Shown: positions 33,140-44,934 of the stretch, in pieces
How the letters are laid out: each line of letters begins with the position of its first letter
Position numbering within the stretch: the stretch's first letter is position 1
Origin: Solimonas terrae
Lineage (GTDB): Bacteria; Pseudomonadota; Gammaproteobacteria; Nevskiales; Nevskiaceae
Length of the DNA stretch: 64,000 bases
NCBI RefSeq assembly: GCF_011067135.1
Contig: NZ_JAAMOW010000008.1
Location: forward strand, 1-64,000
Direction of reading: 5' to 3'
Notes under the pieces: model-generated
Seen by the model: the letters and a program-made list of their open reading frames with translations, nothing else
The model's database searches: none
What the model was told of the DNA's origin: nothing
Position numbers and translations under genes: made by a program

Positions 33140-33844
33140 ATGAACCTGCTTGCACTCGACACCGCCACGGAAGCCTGCTCGGTCGCGCTGCAGACCGGCA
33201 GGCAGATCTGCGTGCGTTTTGACGTGGCCGGGCGCAGCCACACCCAGCAGCTGGTGCCGATGGTGCGTGCGGTGATGGCGGAGGCCGGCATCGGCTTCGC
33301 ACAACTCGACGGCTATGTCTGCGGCACCGGCCCCGGCAGCTTTGCCGGCGTGCGCATCGGCGTCAGTTTCATCAAGGGTCTGGCGCTCGCCCACGATCGT
33401 CCGGTGGTGCCGGTGTCATCGCTGCGGATGCTGGCGCTGCCGCCGATGCGCGATGGCGCGCAGCGCGTGCTGACGGCGATCGATGCCCGCATGGACGAGG
33501 TGTATTTCGCGGCCTGGCAGCGCGATGCCGACGGGCTGCCGGAGGCGATCGGCGAGGCCGTGGTGAGTGCACCTGCCGACGTCCCCGCACAGGCCGGCGC
33601 CTGGCATGCTGTCGGCAGCGGCTGGCAGGCGTACCGGGCCGCGCTGGAAGCATCGAGCGCCGCGACGCTGCTCGCCTGCGACGGGCAGGCTCTGCCGCGT
33701 GCCGCCGACGCGCTGGCACTGGCGCAGCCATGTTTCGCGAACGGACGGGTGATCGGTGCCGCCGAACTCGTGCCGCAATACCTGCGCAACAAGGTGGCCC
33801 TGACGCTCATCGAACAGCGCGCCCGTCGCGCGATGCCGACCTAG
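33140..33844 (+). CDS. tsaB: tRNA threonylcarbamoyladenosine biosynthesis protein TsaB
   Basis: This 234-residue ASKHA-fold protein starts LLALDTATEACSVAL and carries GTGPGSFAGVRIG, the signature of TsaB; the metal-binding histidines of TsaD are absent. TsaB is the scaffold partner of TsaD and TsaE that makes the t6A37 modification of ANN-decoding tRNAs. It lies six bases after the yoaA-type helicase and is followed by the SRP RNA gene. Length matches E. coli TsaB (231). Confidence 0.95.
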   Translation: MNLLALDTATEACSVALQTGRQICVRFDVAGRSHTQQLVPMVRAVMAEAGIGFAQLDGYVCGTGPGSFAGVRIGVSFIKGLALAHDRPVVPVSSLRMLALPPMRDGAQRVLTAIDARMDEVYFAAWQRDADGLPEAIGEAVVSAPADVPAQAGAWHAVGSGWQAYRAALEASSAATLLACDGQALPRAADALALAQPCFANGRVIGAAELVPQYLRNKVALTLIEQRARRAMPT

Positions 33845-33920
33845 CATTGCATCTCGCGTCTGGAAGCGTGACGCCGTTTCAGGCACACTGCGCGTCCCTC
33901 GCGTTCCGCGGGGCTTCGAT

Positions 33921-34030
33921 GGTGGCCCGTGCCGGCCCTCCGCGACGGAAAGCCGTGAACCCCGCCAGGCCCGGAAGGGAGCAACGGTGTCGGTGATGCC
34001 GGGCGCCGGAGCAAGCTGGTACGGGCTGCC
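33921..34030 (+). ncRNA. ffs: Signal recognition particle 4.5S RNA
   Basis: The core CAGGCCCGGAAGGGAGCA (33966-33983) is the universal SRP domain IV with its GGAA tetraloop and Ffh-binding symmetric and asymmetric loops. The outer ends pair over 16 consecutive positions including G-U pairs: GGTGGCCCGTGCCGGC at 33921-33936 with GCTGGTACGGGCTGCC at 34015-34030. The 110-nt length fits the short bacterial type (E. coli 114). It is the RNA scaffold for Ffh in co-translational targeting. Confidence 0.93.
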
Positions 34031-34780
34031 GCCTTCGAGGACCGCGACGTCTTTCGACACGGTCGCGAGTTGGATGGATGCTTTATCCGGGTGTTGTCAT
34101 CTGCCGACGCTTCGGTTCCCGATCTGACTTCTTGTTTTCGCCTTGTCGGCGAGGTTCCTTTCTTTGCTCGTCCAAAGAAAAGAAAGGACGCCCCGAGGAC
34201 CGCAACCGCCGTGCGGGCAAGCCTGCGCCGCTCGGTGCGGCCCATGGCGACTTCGGCATCAAAAGCCTTGCCCTGCGCCAAAACGGCCCCGCCCCATTCG
34301 GATTGCGCCAGCAATCGCGCCATGCGACGTTGCGAGCCTTGCGCCTGGCGCCACCAAGCCCTGCGGCTCGTGCCTTGCCTGGCGTGATTGCTGGCAGCAA
34401 CGCAGCGATCGTCCATCGCGTTGACAGGCCCTGGCCCTCTCCCGCGCGCGGGAGAGGGAACTGGTGCATGGGGTGAATCGAACCGCGCTTTTGCTCTTGA
34501 CGTTCGGGCCCTTTGCGATGCGCCGAAAAGCACAGGCACGCCGGGGTTGTCCGTCGCTGACTGTCTGAGCGCTGCGCAGCAGCGCGAGTTCCAGCGACGG
34601 CCGGCGTGGCGAGCATCGCAGGGCATCGGTGCGCGGCACCGGCGCGGTAGCCAGGGTGTCGTTTCCTTTGATGACTTTGTCTTTGGACAAGCAGAGAAAA
34701 GTCGCTCGCACGGCAGGGCGAAATCAAAGCAGAGACAAGCGGCGACAGCCGGCTTCACCTCCCGCCGTCCAGCAATCGCT
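34031..34780. repeat. Gene-free repetitive intergenic region
   Basis: About 750 bp carry no credible gene. Near the left edge (34148-34180) lies CTTTGCTCGTCCAAAGAAAA; near the right edge (34665-34705) a related sequence runs in the opposite direction (CTTTGTCTTTGGACAAGCAG). So the block of roughly 34120-34720 has inverted, diverged ends. Overlapping frames in several directions give the arginine- and proline-rich nonsense typical of dispersed non-coding repeats in Xanthomonadales-like genomes. A perfect palindrome lies at 34435-34458. I regard it as a dispersed repeat or decayed mobile element; copy number must be checked in the genome. Confidence 0.55.
34435..34458. repeat. Perfect 24-bp palindrome
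   Basis: CCCTCTCCCGCG and its exact complement CGCGGGAGAGGG are adjacent with no loop. It lies in the middle of the gene-free repetitive region. It resembles the CTCTCCCGCG-type extragenic palindromes of high-GC gammaproteobacteria. No T-run follows, so it is not a canonical terminator. Confidence 0.6.
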
Positions 34781-37872
<3,092 letters not shown>

Positions 37873-37876
<4 letters not shown>

Positions 37877-39018
37877 GGTCTGGCCGCTCGCTCCTGCGCC
37901 TGCGCACGGGCCGCGTCGGCACTGATCACGTCGGTTCCGGGCTGCAGATTGTGCGGCGAGCGGGCGATGATGGTTTCGCCTTGCCTGAGGCCGCTGGCAA
38001 CGACGACATCGGCGCCGACCTGGCGATCGACGACGATGGTGCGCAGCTGCGCCTTGTGGTCGTCGCCGACGACGAACACGTACTGGCCGTCGGCCCCCGG
38101 CTGCACCGCGGTTTCCGGCACCAGCAGCGCATCGGGTTGCACCGACAGGGTCAGGCTGACGCTGACGAATGCGCCGGGCCAGAGCTTGTGCTCGTGATTG
38201 TCGACCTCGGCCTTGAGCGTGACGGTGCCGGTGCTGGTGTCGACGGCGTTTTCGACGAACACCAGATGGCCGCTGGCGAGCAGTTGCTGCGGGTCGTCGC
38301 CGTGAACCTCGACCGGCAGCCGGCCCGCGGCAAGCGCCTGCTGCACGGCCGGCAGCTGGTCCTGCGGAATCGCGAACTGGATCTGCACGGTGTCGATTTC
38401 GTTGAGCACGACCAGCGGCAGCGCGTCGCTGCTGGCGACCAGGTTGCCGGTCCTGGCGCCGATGCTGCCGGTACGGCCGGCGATCGGCGCGCGGATCAGC
38501 GTGTAGCCGAGATTGATTTCGGCAGTCTGCACGTTCGCCCGATCGGCGAGCAGCCGCGCCGCGCCTTCGTCGGCGGTGGCACGTGCGTTGTCGTATTCCT
38601 GCGAGGTCACGTAGTCCTTGTCGACCAGCGGTTTCATGCGCTCGTACTGGGCCCTGGCCGCAGCCAGCGACGCGCGATCGACGGCGAGTTGCGCGCGTGC
38701 CTGCGCGAGCGTGGCTTCGTAGGGCGCCGGATCGATCTGGAACAGTTTCGCGCCGGCCGCGACCTCGTCACCTTCAGTGAAGAAGGTCTGCTTGAGCGTG
38801 CCGCTCACCTGCGTGCGCACGTTGACGGTGTGCGGGCTGACGACATTGCCCACTGCGGACAACTGCACCGGCGCCGCGCCGCTGCGCACTGTCGTCAGTT
38901 CGACGGCGGTCGGCGCGTGTGCGTGCTGCGGCGCTCCGCCATCGGCCTTGTGCCAGTGCCAGATCATGGCCACGACGATGACAAGAACGGCGATCATGGC
39001 CAGGCGGCGAACACTCAC
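37873..39018 (-). CDS. RND efflux periplasmic adaptor (membrane fusion protein)
   Basis: This 381-residue protein has an N-terminal anchor (LAMIAVLVIVVAMIWHWH) and a lipoyl half-motif (VRTQVSGTLKQTFFTEGDEVAAGAKLFQID). A helical hairpin at ~100-165 and the second lipoyl half (LIRAPIAGRTGSIG) follow, then beta-barrel and membrane-proximal domains. It bridges the pump to the outer-membrane channel. The start GTG 39018 overlaps the stop of the TolC-like gene (GTGA), and its own stop overlaps the pump start the same way, so all three genes are translationally coupled. Confidence 0.92.
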
Positions 39019-40334
39019 GGGGCAACTCCGTCGGTGGCGGCCGGCAGGCCGCCGGCGTCGTGGGCAAGCGTGGCGAGTGCCAGATACCAGTCCAGATACG
39101 ATTGCACGTTGACCACGCGTGCCTGTGCGAGCGCCGCCTCGGTGCTCAGCACTTCGAGGATGTTCGACAGGCCGTTCCGGTAACGGGCGCGGATCGCGTC
39201 GGCCGCGCGCTGTGCCGATGCCAGTTGCGCGCGGCTGGCGTCGACATTGCCGTAGGCGGTCTGCAGGTTCTGCCAGGCCACCCAGACTTCCTGCTCGACT
39301 TCGAGCCGCAGGCTCTCGGTCGACGCATGCGCGCTGTCGAGCGCGGCGCGCGCGCCGCGGATCGCCGACTGCAGCGCGAAGCCCTGGAACAGCGGCACGC
39401 TGAGGGTCGCGCCGACGCTGAACGGGTCGCTGCTGCCGCGATCGGCGATGCGCGTGCGGCCGGCGCTGGCGTTGACGCTGAGACTCGGCAGGGCGCTGCC
39501 GCGCGCCGCACGCACGGCGTCGGCCGCGGCCTGTTCGCCGGCCTGCGCAGCGAGCAGCTCCGGCCTGGCATCGCGCGCGCGCGTCATCAGCTCGTCCAGA
39601 CTCCGGGTCGGCAGTTCGATGGCGTCGGCCTGCGGATTCCAGTCGGCGAGCCGCAGCGACGTGTCGGGGCGATAACCGGCGGCAGCCGCGAGCGCGCCGT
39701 CGGCAATGCGCAGCTGGCCCTGGCTCCGCTGCAGCGTCAGCTGTGCAGCGGCGGCGGCACTTTCGGCCTGATAGACATCGGCGATCGTCGCCAGGCCGGC
39801 GGTGTGGCGTGTGCGGGCGGCGTCGAGATTGGCCTGTGCTTCGGCCAGCGCCTGCTGATTGGCGTCGACCAGCGCGCGGCTGCCGATCACCGTGTAGTAA
39901 TTCGATTCGACCGTCAGCGCCAGATCCTGCAGGGTCTGGTTGAGGTTGTACTGCGCGGCGAGGCGCTGCGCCGCCGCCTGATCGATGCCGCCGCCGCGCG
40001 CGCCGAAGTCGAACAGCAGATAGCTGAGGCTGATGCTCGGCCCGTAGCGTGTCTGTATCGGCGCCGCGTCGCCGCTGGACGCGACCGAGCGCGAGCGCTG
40101 GCCGCTGTAGCTCGCGGTCAGGGTCGGCCACCAGCCGGCACGCGCGATCCGTTCGGCCGCCTCGGATTGCGTGACCGCGCTCCAGGCGATCGTCGTCTGC
40201 GGATTGTTGTGCAGTGCCAGCGCCGTCAATTCGGCAAGACTCAGCGCTTTGGCCGGCGGCGCATCGGCGGCGTGAACCGCGCAGCTCAGCCACATGCCGG
40301 TCAGGCCGGCCAGCGATAAAGCCAGAAGTCTCAC
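39015..40334 (-). CDS. TolC family outer-membrane efflux protein
   Basis: This 439-residue protein has a signal peptide (LLALSLAGLTGMWLSCAVHA) and two repeats of the long helical hairpin domain. Typical helices are LTVESNYYTVIGSRALVDANQQALAEA and VEQEVWVAWQNLQTAYGNVDA. It forms the outer-membrane exit duct for the pump encoded downstream. The start is uncertain: GTG 40334 gives a well-formed signal peptide, whereas upstream ATGs at 40379 and beyond add a poorly fitting hydrophilic leader. It is the first gene of the operon and diverges from dnaX. Confidence 0.88.
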   Translation of the reverse strand: MRLLALSLAGLTGMWLSCAVHAADAPPAKALSLAELTALALHNNPQTTIAWSAVTQSEAAERIARAGWWPTLTASYSGQRSRSVASSGDAAPIQTRYGPSISLSYLLFDFGARGGGIDQAAAQRLAAQYNLNQTLQDLALTVESNYYTVIGSRALVDANQQALAEAQANLDAARTRHTAGLATIADVYQAESAAAAAQLTLQRSQGQLRIADGALAAAAGYRPDTSLRLADWNPQADAIELPTRSLDELMTRARDARPELLAAQAGEQAAADAVRAARGSALPSLSVNASAGRTRIADRGSSDPFSVGATLSVPLFQGFALQSAIRGARAALDSAHASTESLRLEVEQEVWVAWQNLQTAYGNVDASRAQLASAQRAADAIRARYRNGLSNILEVLSTEAALAQARVVNVQSYLDWYLALATLAHDAGGLPAATDGVAP

Positions 40335-40517
40335 GAAGAAAAGCTGCCGATATTCTGATTTGAATGGCGCGGACCATAGCATCGCCGCTGTATGGAGCCG
40401 CGAAACTGGCAGAAGTTTCATTTGCGCGGTGTCCGCGCTGGTATCCGCGCGGCTGATCTCCGACAATCAGGGCCGGCATTCTGCCGCCCGATTCCGTCTG
40501 CCGGTGTTTCTTTTCGC

Positions 40518-42194
40518 ATGAGTTATCTCGCGCTCGCCCGCAAATACCGTCCCCGCGTGTTTTCCGACGTGATGGGGCAGGGCCATGTCGTCAAGGCGCT
40601 GTCGCACGCGCTGGCCGGCGACAAGCTGCACCCGGCGATCTTGCTGACCGGCACGCGTGGCGTCGGCAAGACCACGCTGGCACGTATCGTCGCCAAGTGC
40701 CTGAACTGTGAAACCAGGGGCGTCAGCGCCGATCCCTGCGGCGTGTGCTCGGCCTGCAGGGAAGTCGACGAGGGCCGCTTCGTCGACCTGCTGGAAATCG
40801 ACGCGGCGTCGAATACCGGTGTCGATGATGTGCGGCAGATGATCGACAACGCGCAGTACGCACCCGCCCGCGGTCGTTACAAGGTCTACCTGATCGACGA
40901 AGTCCACATGCTGTCGAAGAGTGCGTTCAACGCGCTGCTGAAGACGCTGGAGGAGCCACCGCCGCATGTGAAGTTCATCCTCGCCACCACCGATCCGCAG
41001 AAGCTGCTGGTGACCGTGCTGTCGCGTTGTCTGCAGTTCAATCTCAAGCGCCTGCCGGTGTCGCTGATCCGCGACCAGCTTGCCAGGGTGCTCGATCAGG
41101 AAGGCCTGGCCTACGAGCTGCCGGCGCTGGCCGAGATCGCGCGCGCGGCCGACGGCTCGATGCGTGACGGTCTGTCGCTGGTCGATCAGGCGATCGCGTT
41201 CTCCGGTGGCGCCACGCTCGCGCGCGAGGCGATCGAGGACATGCTCGGGACCAGCGGCCGCGAGGTCTTGTTCGAGCTGCTGCGCGCACTGGCCGCCGGC
41301 GACGCCGGCGCCCTGATCGCCAGCCTGCAGAAGCTCGAAGCGCAGGCACCCGACTACGCGGCACTGATCAACGATCTGGCGACGCACCTGCAGCGCATCG
41401 CCGTGCTGCAGATGCTGCCGGCCGCGCGCAGCGACGAGGACGAGGACGCCCTGGTCGCGCTGCTGGCGGCGTTCCAGCCGGAGGACGTGCAGCTCTACTA
41501 TCAGATCGCCGTCCAGGGGCGTCGCGATCTGCCCTGGGCGCCGGACCCGCGGCTCGGCTTTGAAATGACCGTGTTGCGCATGGCCGCTTTCCGTCCCGAC
41601 GACGCGACGCCAGGGGCGGCGCCCTCGGGCACGCCGCCGATCGCGCGCGCCGGCAGTCGCGGTGCGAGCGCTGCTGCAGTGCCGTCGGCAAGCGAGGCCG
41701 CAGCGCCGCCGCCGGCCGCCGCGGTGCCGTCGCGGCCATCGCAGGTGACGGCGCCGGCCCCCACACCCGCACCCGCGCGTGAGACGAAGCCGCGCAGCGG
41801 TGGACTCGATGCGGCGGCGTGGAGCGATCTGGTCGAGGCGATGGTGCTCGAAGGCTTCGCCCGCCAGCTGGCGCGCAACAGCGCCTGGCAGGCCCGCGAG
41901 GGCGAGCGGGTCACGCTCATGCTCGACGCCAAGGCCCGCCACCTGCTCAATGAAGAGCGCCGCAGCGCCATCGAACAGGCCCTGTCGGCGCAACTCGGCG
42001 AGCGCTTGCGGCTGGTGATCGAAGTCGGCATCGACGAAGCCCTGACCTCGCCCGCGCAGCTGGCCCAGCAGCGCGAAACCCAGCGTCAGCAGGAAGCGGA
42101 AAGCGCGATCTTCGCCGATCCGGTGGTGCGTGGCTTCCGCGAACAGTTCGCCGCGACGATCAGGCCCGGTTCGATACACCCGCTCGATTCCTGA
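40518..42194 (+). CDS. dnaX: DNA polymerase III subunit tau/gamma
   Basis: This 558-residue clamp-loader ATPase opens [21 protein letters not shown]. It has Walker [10 protein letters not shown], four zinc-ligand cysteines ([15 protein letters not shown]), Walker [11 protein letters not shown], sensor 1 [10 protein letters not shown] and the SRC arginine finger region. A Pro/Ala-rich linker at about 370-430 leads to the tau-specific domain ([23 protein letters not shown]). No obvious A-AAA-AAG slippery site for gamma production was seen. It is followed 52 bp later by ybaB. Confidence 0.97.
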   Translation: MSYLALARKYRPRVFSDVMGQGHVVKALSHALAGDKLHPAILLTGTRGVGKTTLARIVAKCLNCETRGVSADPCGVCSACREVDEGRFVDLLEIDAASNTGVDDVRQMIDNAQYAPARGRYKVYLIDEVHMLSKSAFNALLKTLEEPPPHVKFILATTDPQKLLVTVLSRCLQFNLKRLPVSLIRDQLARVLDQEGLAYELPALAEIARAADGSMRDGLSLVDQAIAFSGGATLAREAIEDMLGTSGREVLFELLRALAAGDAGALIASLQKLEAQAPDYAALINDLATHLQRIAVLQMLPAARSDEDEDALVALLAAFQPEDVQLYYQIAVQGRRDLPWAPDPRLGFEMTVLRMAAFRPDDATPGAAPSGTPPIARAGSRGASAAAVPSASEAAAPPPAAAVPSRPSQVTAPAPTPAPARETKPRSGGLDAAAWSDLVEAMVLEGFARQLARNSAWQAREGERVTLMLDAKARHLLNEERRSAIEQALSAQLGERLRLVIEVGIDEALTSPAQLAQQRETQRQQEAESAIFADPVVRGFREQFAATIRPGSIHPLDS

Positions 42195-42246
42195 CAACGA
42201 AACCGATCCCGGCCGCAGGCCGGGGCAGCGATCCACGGAGATCAAG

Positions 42247-42573
42247 ATGATGAAAGGTGGCATGGGCAATCTGATGCGCCAGGCGCAGCAGATGCAGGAG
42301 AACATGCAGCGTGCGCAGGAGGAGATCGCGCGCATGGAAGTGACCGGCGAATCCGGCGCCGGCATGGTCAAGGTCACGCTGACCGGCAAGCATCAGGCGC
42401 GCAAGGTGGAGATCAGCGCCGAGGCGTTCAAGGAAGACAAGGAATTCGTCGAGGATCTGATCGCGGCCGCGATCAACGATGCCGCCCAGAAGGTCGATGA
42501 AGCGTCGAAGGCCAGGCTGGCGAAGGTGACCGCCGGCATGCAGCTGCCGCCGGGAATGAACCTCGGGTTCTGA
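42247..42573 (+). CDS. ybaB: Nucleoid-associated protein YbaB/EbfC
   Basis: This 108-residue protein has the family's opening [20 protein letters not shown], central [11 protein letters not shown] and terminal LPPGMNLGF. It binds DNA as a dimer and is usually encoded between dnaX and recR. ATG 42247 follows GGAGATCAAG. Here recR does not follow; the next gene is a GGDEF regulator on the opposite strand ending 21 bp away, so the usual triplet is broken. Confidence 0.95.
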   Translation: MMKGGMGNLMRQAQQMQENMQRAQEEIARMEVTGESGAGMVKVTLTGKHQARKVEISAEAFKEDKEFVEDLIAAAINDAAQKVDEASKARLAKVTAGMQLPPGMNLGF

Positions 42574-42594
42574 GCGCCGCGCGTCGGCCGCGTT

Positions 42595-43530
42595 TCAGCG
42601 CGTGCCGGCATGCTTGAGCGCGTACATGCGTGCATCGGCGCACGCGATCAGCGCCTCGTCGCTGTTGCCGTCTTCGGGAAACATCGCCAGACCGAGGCTG
42701 CCGCCGACCTGCACCTCGAGCGGCTGCGGGCGATCGGCGAGCGTCAGGCGGAACGGTTGCGACAGCGTGTCGCGCATCAGGACCGTCAGCGCTTCGGCGT
42801 CGGCGCGGTTCTCGACGTTTTCGAGGATGGCCGCGAACTCGTCGCCGCCGAGCCGTGCGATCGTGTCGGAGGCGCGCAGCATGCCGCGCAGGCGCGCGGC
42901 GATCGCCTTGAGCAGCGCATCGCCGGCGCCGTGGCCGTAACGGTCGTTGACCGGCTTGAAACGGTCGATGTCGATGTAGATCAGTGCCAGCCGACGCGAT
43001 TCGCGGCGCGCGCGCGCGATGCCGTTGCCGAGCCGGTCGGCGAACAGCATGCGGTTGGGGAGGTCGGTGAGCGGGTCGTGCGTCGCCTGATGGCGTGCTG
43101 CCGCCTCGGCGACTTTCAGCGCGGCACGGCTCCGATAGAGTTCAAGGAATACCTTGACCTTGGACAGCAGGATGAATTCGTTGATCGGCTTGGCGATGTA
43201 ATCGACCGCACCGACCTCGTAGCCGTTCAGGCGGTTGAGATCGTCCTTGTAGGCGGCGGTGACGAAGATGATCGGCGCGCGCTTGCACTCGCTGCTTTCG
43301 GCGAGCAGCGTCGCAACCTCGAAACCGTCCATTTCCGGCATCTGCACGTCGAGCAGGATCAGGGCGAACTCGTGATCGAGGCAGGCCGACAGCGCGGCGT
43401 TGCCGTCACCGGCCTCGACCACGTCGCAGTCCATCTTCGCCAGCAGGCGACGCATCGCGACCAGGTTCGCCGGCGTGTCGTCGACGACCAGGATCTTCGG
43501 GCGGGGCGGTGATGCATCGGATGTCGTCAT
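42595..43530 (-). CDS. Response regulator with GGDEF diguanylate cyclase domain
   Basis: This 311-residue protein has a receiver domain at 12-130 with phosphoacceptor Asp in ALILLDVQMPEMDG and the switch lysine in DYIAKPINEF. A GGDEF domain at about 150-305 has an intact active site (IARLGGDEFAAIL), preceded by THDPLTDLPNRMLF. It should make c-di-GMP when phosphorylated, probably by the hybrid kinase encoded three genes upstream. I see no RxxD inhibitory site five residues before GGDEF. It overlaps cheB by four bases. Confidence 0.9.
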   Translation of the reverse strand: MTTSDASPPRPKILVVDDTPANLVAMRRLLAKMDCDVVEAGDGNAALSACLDHEFALILLDVQMPEMDGFEVATLLAESSECKRAPIIFVTAAYKDDLNRLNGYEVGAVDYIAKPINEFILLSKVKVFLELYRSRAALKVAEAAARHQATHDPLTDLPNRMLFADRLGNGIARARRESRRLALIYIDIDRFKPVNDRYGHGAGDALLKAIAARLRGMLRASDTIARLGGDEFAAILENVENRADAEALTVLMRDTLSQPFRLTLADRPQPLEVQVGGSLGLAMFPEDGNSDEALIACADARMYALKHAGTR

Positions 43531-44108
43531 TGGCGGAATTCCATCAGCAGGCGCCGTGCCAGTTCATCGATCGTCAGGACCGCGTCGGCGCCGGCGCGCT
43601 CGATGGCGGCTCGCGGCATCGCCGCCTCCTCGGCTTCACGCGGGTCCTGCACGAAGCCGAGTCCGCCATGGCGCCGGATGTCGGCCAGGCCGCGTGCGCC
43701 GTCGTCGTTGGTGCCGGTCAGCACGATACCGATCACGCGCTCGCCGCAGGCATCGGCAGCCGACGAAAACAGGACATCGGCGGACGGCCGGGCGAAGCGC
43801 ACGCGCGGGTCGACCGACAGCGCAAAGCTGTGCTCGTCCTCGATCAGCAGGTGATAGCCGCTGGGCGCGACGTGAATGGTGCCCGGCAACGGTCGTGCGC
43901 CGTGCCGCGCCTCGATCACCGGCAGCGCGCTGTCGACTCCGAGGACTTCGAGCAGGCTGTCGATGTTGTCGCCGGCGATATGCAGGACCACGACCAGCGG
44001 CCAGTCGAAATCGGCGGCCAGCCCGGCGAACAGGCGCCGCAGCGCGGCGACGCCGCCGGCCGACGCGGCGACGACGACGATGCGCTCAGACGGACGACGA
44101 GTCGACAT
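43527..44108 (-). CDS. cheB: CheB-type protein methylesterase domain, no receiver
   Basis: This 193-residue protein is only the CheB catalytic domain. The Ser-His-Asp triad is visible in VAASAGGV, VLHIAGDN and GTNDDGARG, and a receiver domain is lacking. It would remove methyl groups from glutamates of a target protein or deamidate glutamine. No chemoreceptor is encoded nearby; the hybrid kinase in the same operon is the likely substrate. ATG 44108 gives the proper N-terminus; the longer frame to 44246 only reads through cheR. It overlaps cheR by 23 bases. Confidence 0.85.
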   Translation of the reverse strand: MSTRRPSERIVVVAASAGGVAALRRLFAGLAADFDWPLVVVLHIAGDNIDSLLEVLGVDSALPVIEARHGARPLPGTIHVAPSGYHLLIEDEHSFALSVDPRVRFARPSADVLFSSAADACGERVIGIVLTGTNDDGARGLADIRRHGGLGFVQDPREAEEAAMPRAAIERAGADAVLTIDELARRLLMEFRQ

Positions 44109-44928
44109 CGGCAAGCCGGTACAGCGAACTGCTGCCGTCGACGACGGTGAATGCGCCGGCATGCCCGGTGAACGACAGCGACTCCTTGGTGCCGAGGCAC
44201 AGATAGCCGCCGCGCACGAGACTGTCGCGGAACAGGGCGACGGCACGCCGCTGCAAAGGCGGCCGGAAGTAGATCAGCACGTTGCGGCAGAGGATCAGCT
44301 GTGCCTCGCAGAACACCGCATCCGCCGCCAGATTGTGGGCGGCGAACACGACGTTGCGGCGCAGCGATTCGTCGAGCTTGATATGGCCGTAACGGGCGTG
44401 GAAATAGTCCGACAGCGTACGCTGGCCGCCGGCCTGCAGGTAGTTGGCGGCCCATTGCTGCAGGTCGCGCGAGGCGTAGATGCCTTCCCGCGCGACGTCG
44501 AGCGCGTGAGCGCTGATATCGGTGGCGTAGATCTGCGTGCGTTCGTACAGACCGGCTTCGGTCAGCAGGATCGCCAGTGAATAGACTTCCTCGCCGTGCG
44601 CGCAGCCGGCCTGCCAGATGTTGATGTGCGGATAGCTGGCGAGCACCGGCAGCACGTCGCGACGCAGGCGGGCGAAGACGTCGGGGTCGCGGAACATGTC
44701 GGAGACCGGCACCGAGAGGCGCGCGATGATGTCCGGAATCAGGTCGTCGCAATGCAATACGCGTTCGGTCAACTGGCTGACGTTGGCGAGGCCGAAGTGA
44801 TCGAGCAGGCCCTGCACGCGGCGCTTGAACGACGCCGCGGCGTACTCGGAGAAATCGTAGCCGTGGCACTGCTGCAGTGCCCGCATGAACAGGTCGATCT
44901 CGATGTCCTGCCGCTTCGCCGGTTCCAT
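44086..44928 (-). CDS. cheR: CheR-type protein-glutamate methyltransferase
   Basis: This 280-residue protein has an N-terminal helical domain (FSEYAAASFKRRVQGLLDHFG) and a SAM-binding domain with IWQAGCAHGEEVYSLAILL and IYATDISAHALDVAR. ILCRNVLIYF is the usual CheR signature. It methylates glutamates using S-adenosylmethionine. The C-terminal pentapeptide-binding subdomain looks standard (LCLGTKESLSF). It starts six bases after the hybrid kinase stop, inside a four-gene operon with cheB and a GGDEF regulator. Confidence 0.9.
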   Translation of the reverse strand: MEPAKRQDIEIDLFMRALQQCHGYDFSEYAAASFKRRVQGLLDHFGLANVSQLTERVLHCDDLIPDIIARLSVPVSDMFRDPDVFARLRRDVLPVLASYPHINIWQAGCAHGEEVYSLAILLTEAGLYERTQIYATDISAHALDVAREGIYASRDLQQWAANYLQAGGQRTLSDYFHARYGHIKLDESLRRNVVFAAHNLAADAVFCEAQLILCRNVLIYFRPPLQRRAVALFRDSLVRGGYLCLGTKESLSFTGHAGAFTVVDGSSSLYRLADVDSSSV

Positions 44929-44934
44929 GCTCGC

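Noticed and set aside
34083-34758. Several overlapping frames of 100-300 codons in the block after ffs
   Set aside because: They run in all directions, have Arg/Ala/Pro-rich composition, no ribosome sites, and resemble translations of non-coding repeats.
41600-41830. Programmed -1 frameshift for the gamma form of dnaX
   Set aside because: No A-AAA-AAG or similar slippery heptamer with a downstream hairpin was found in the linker region.
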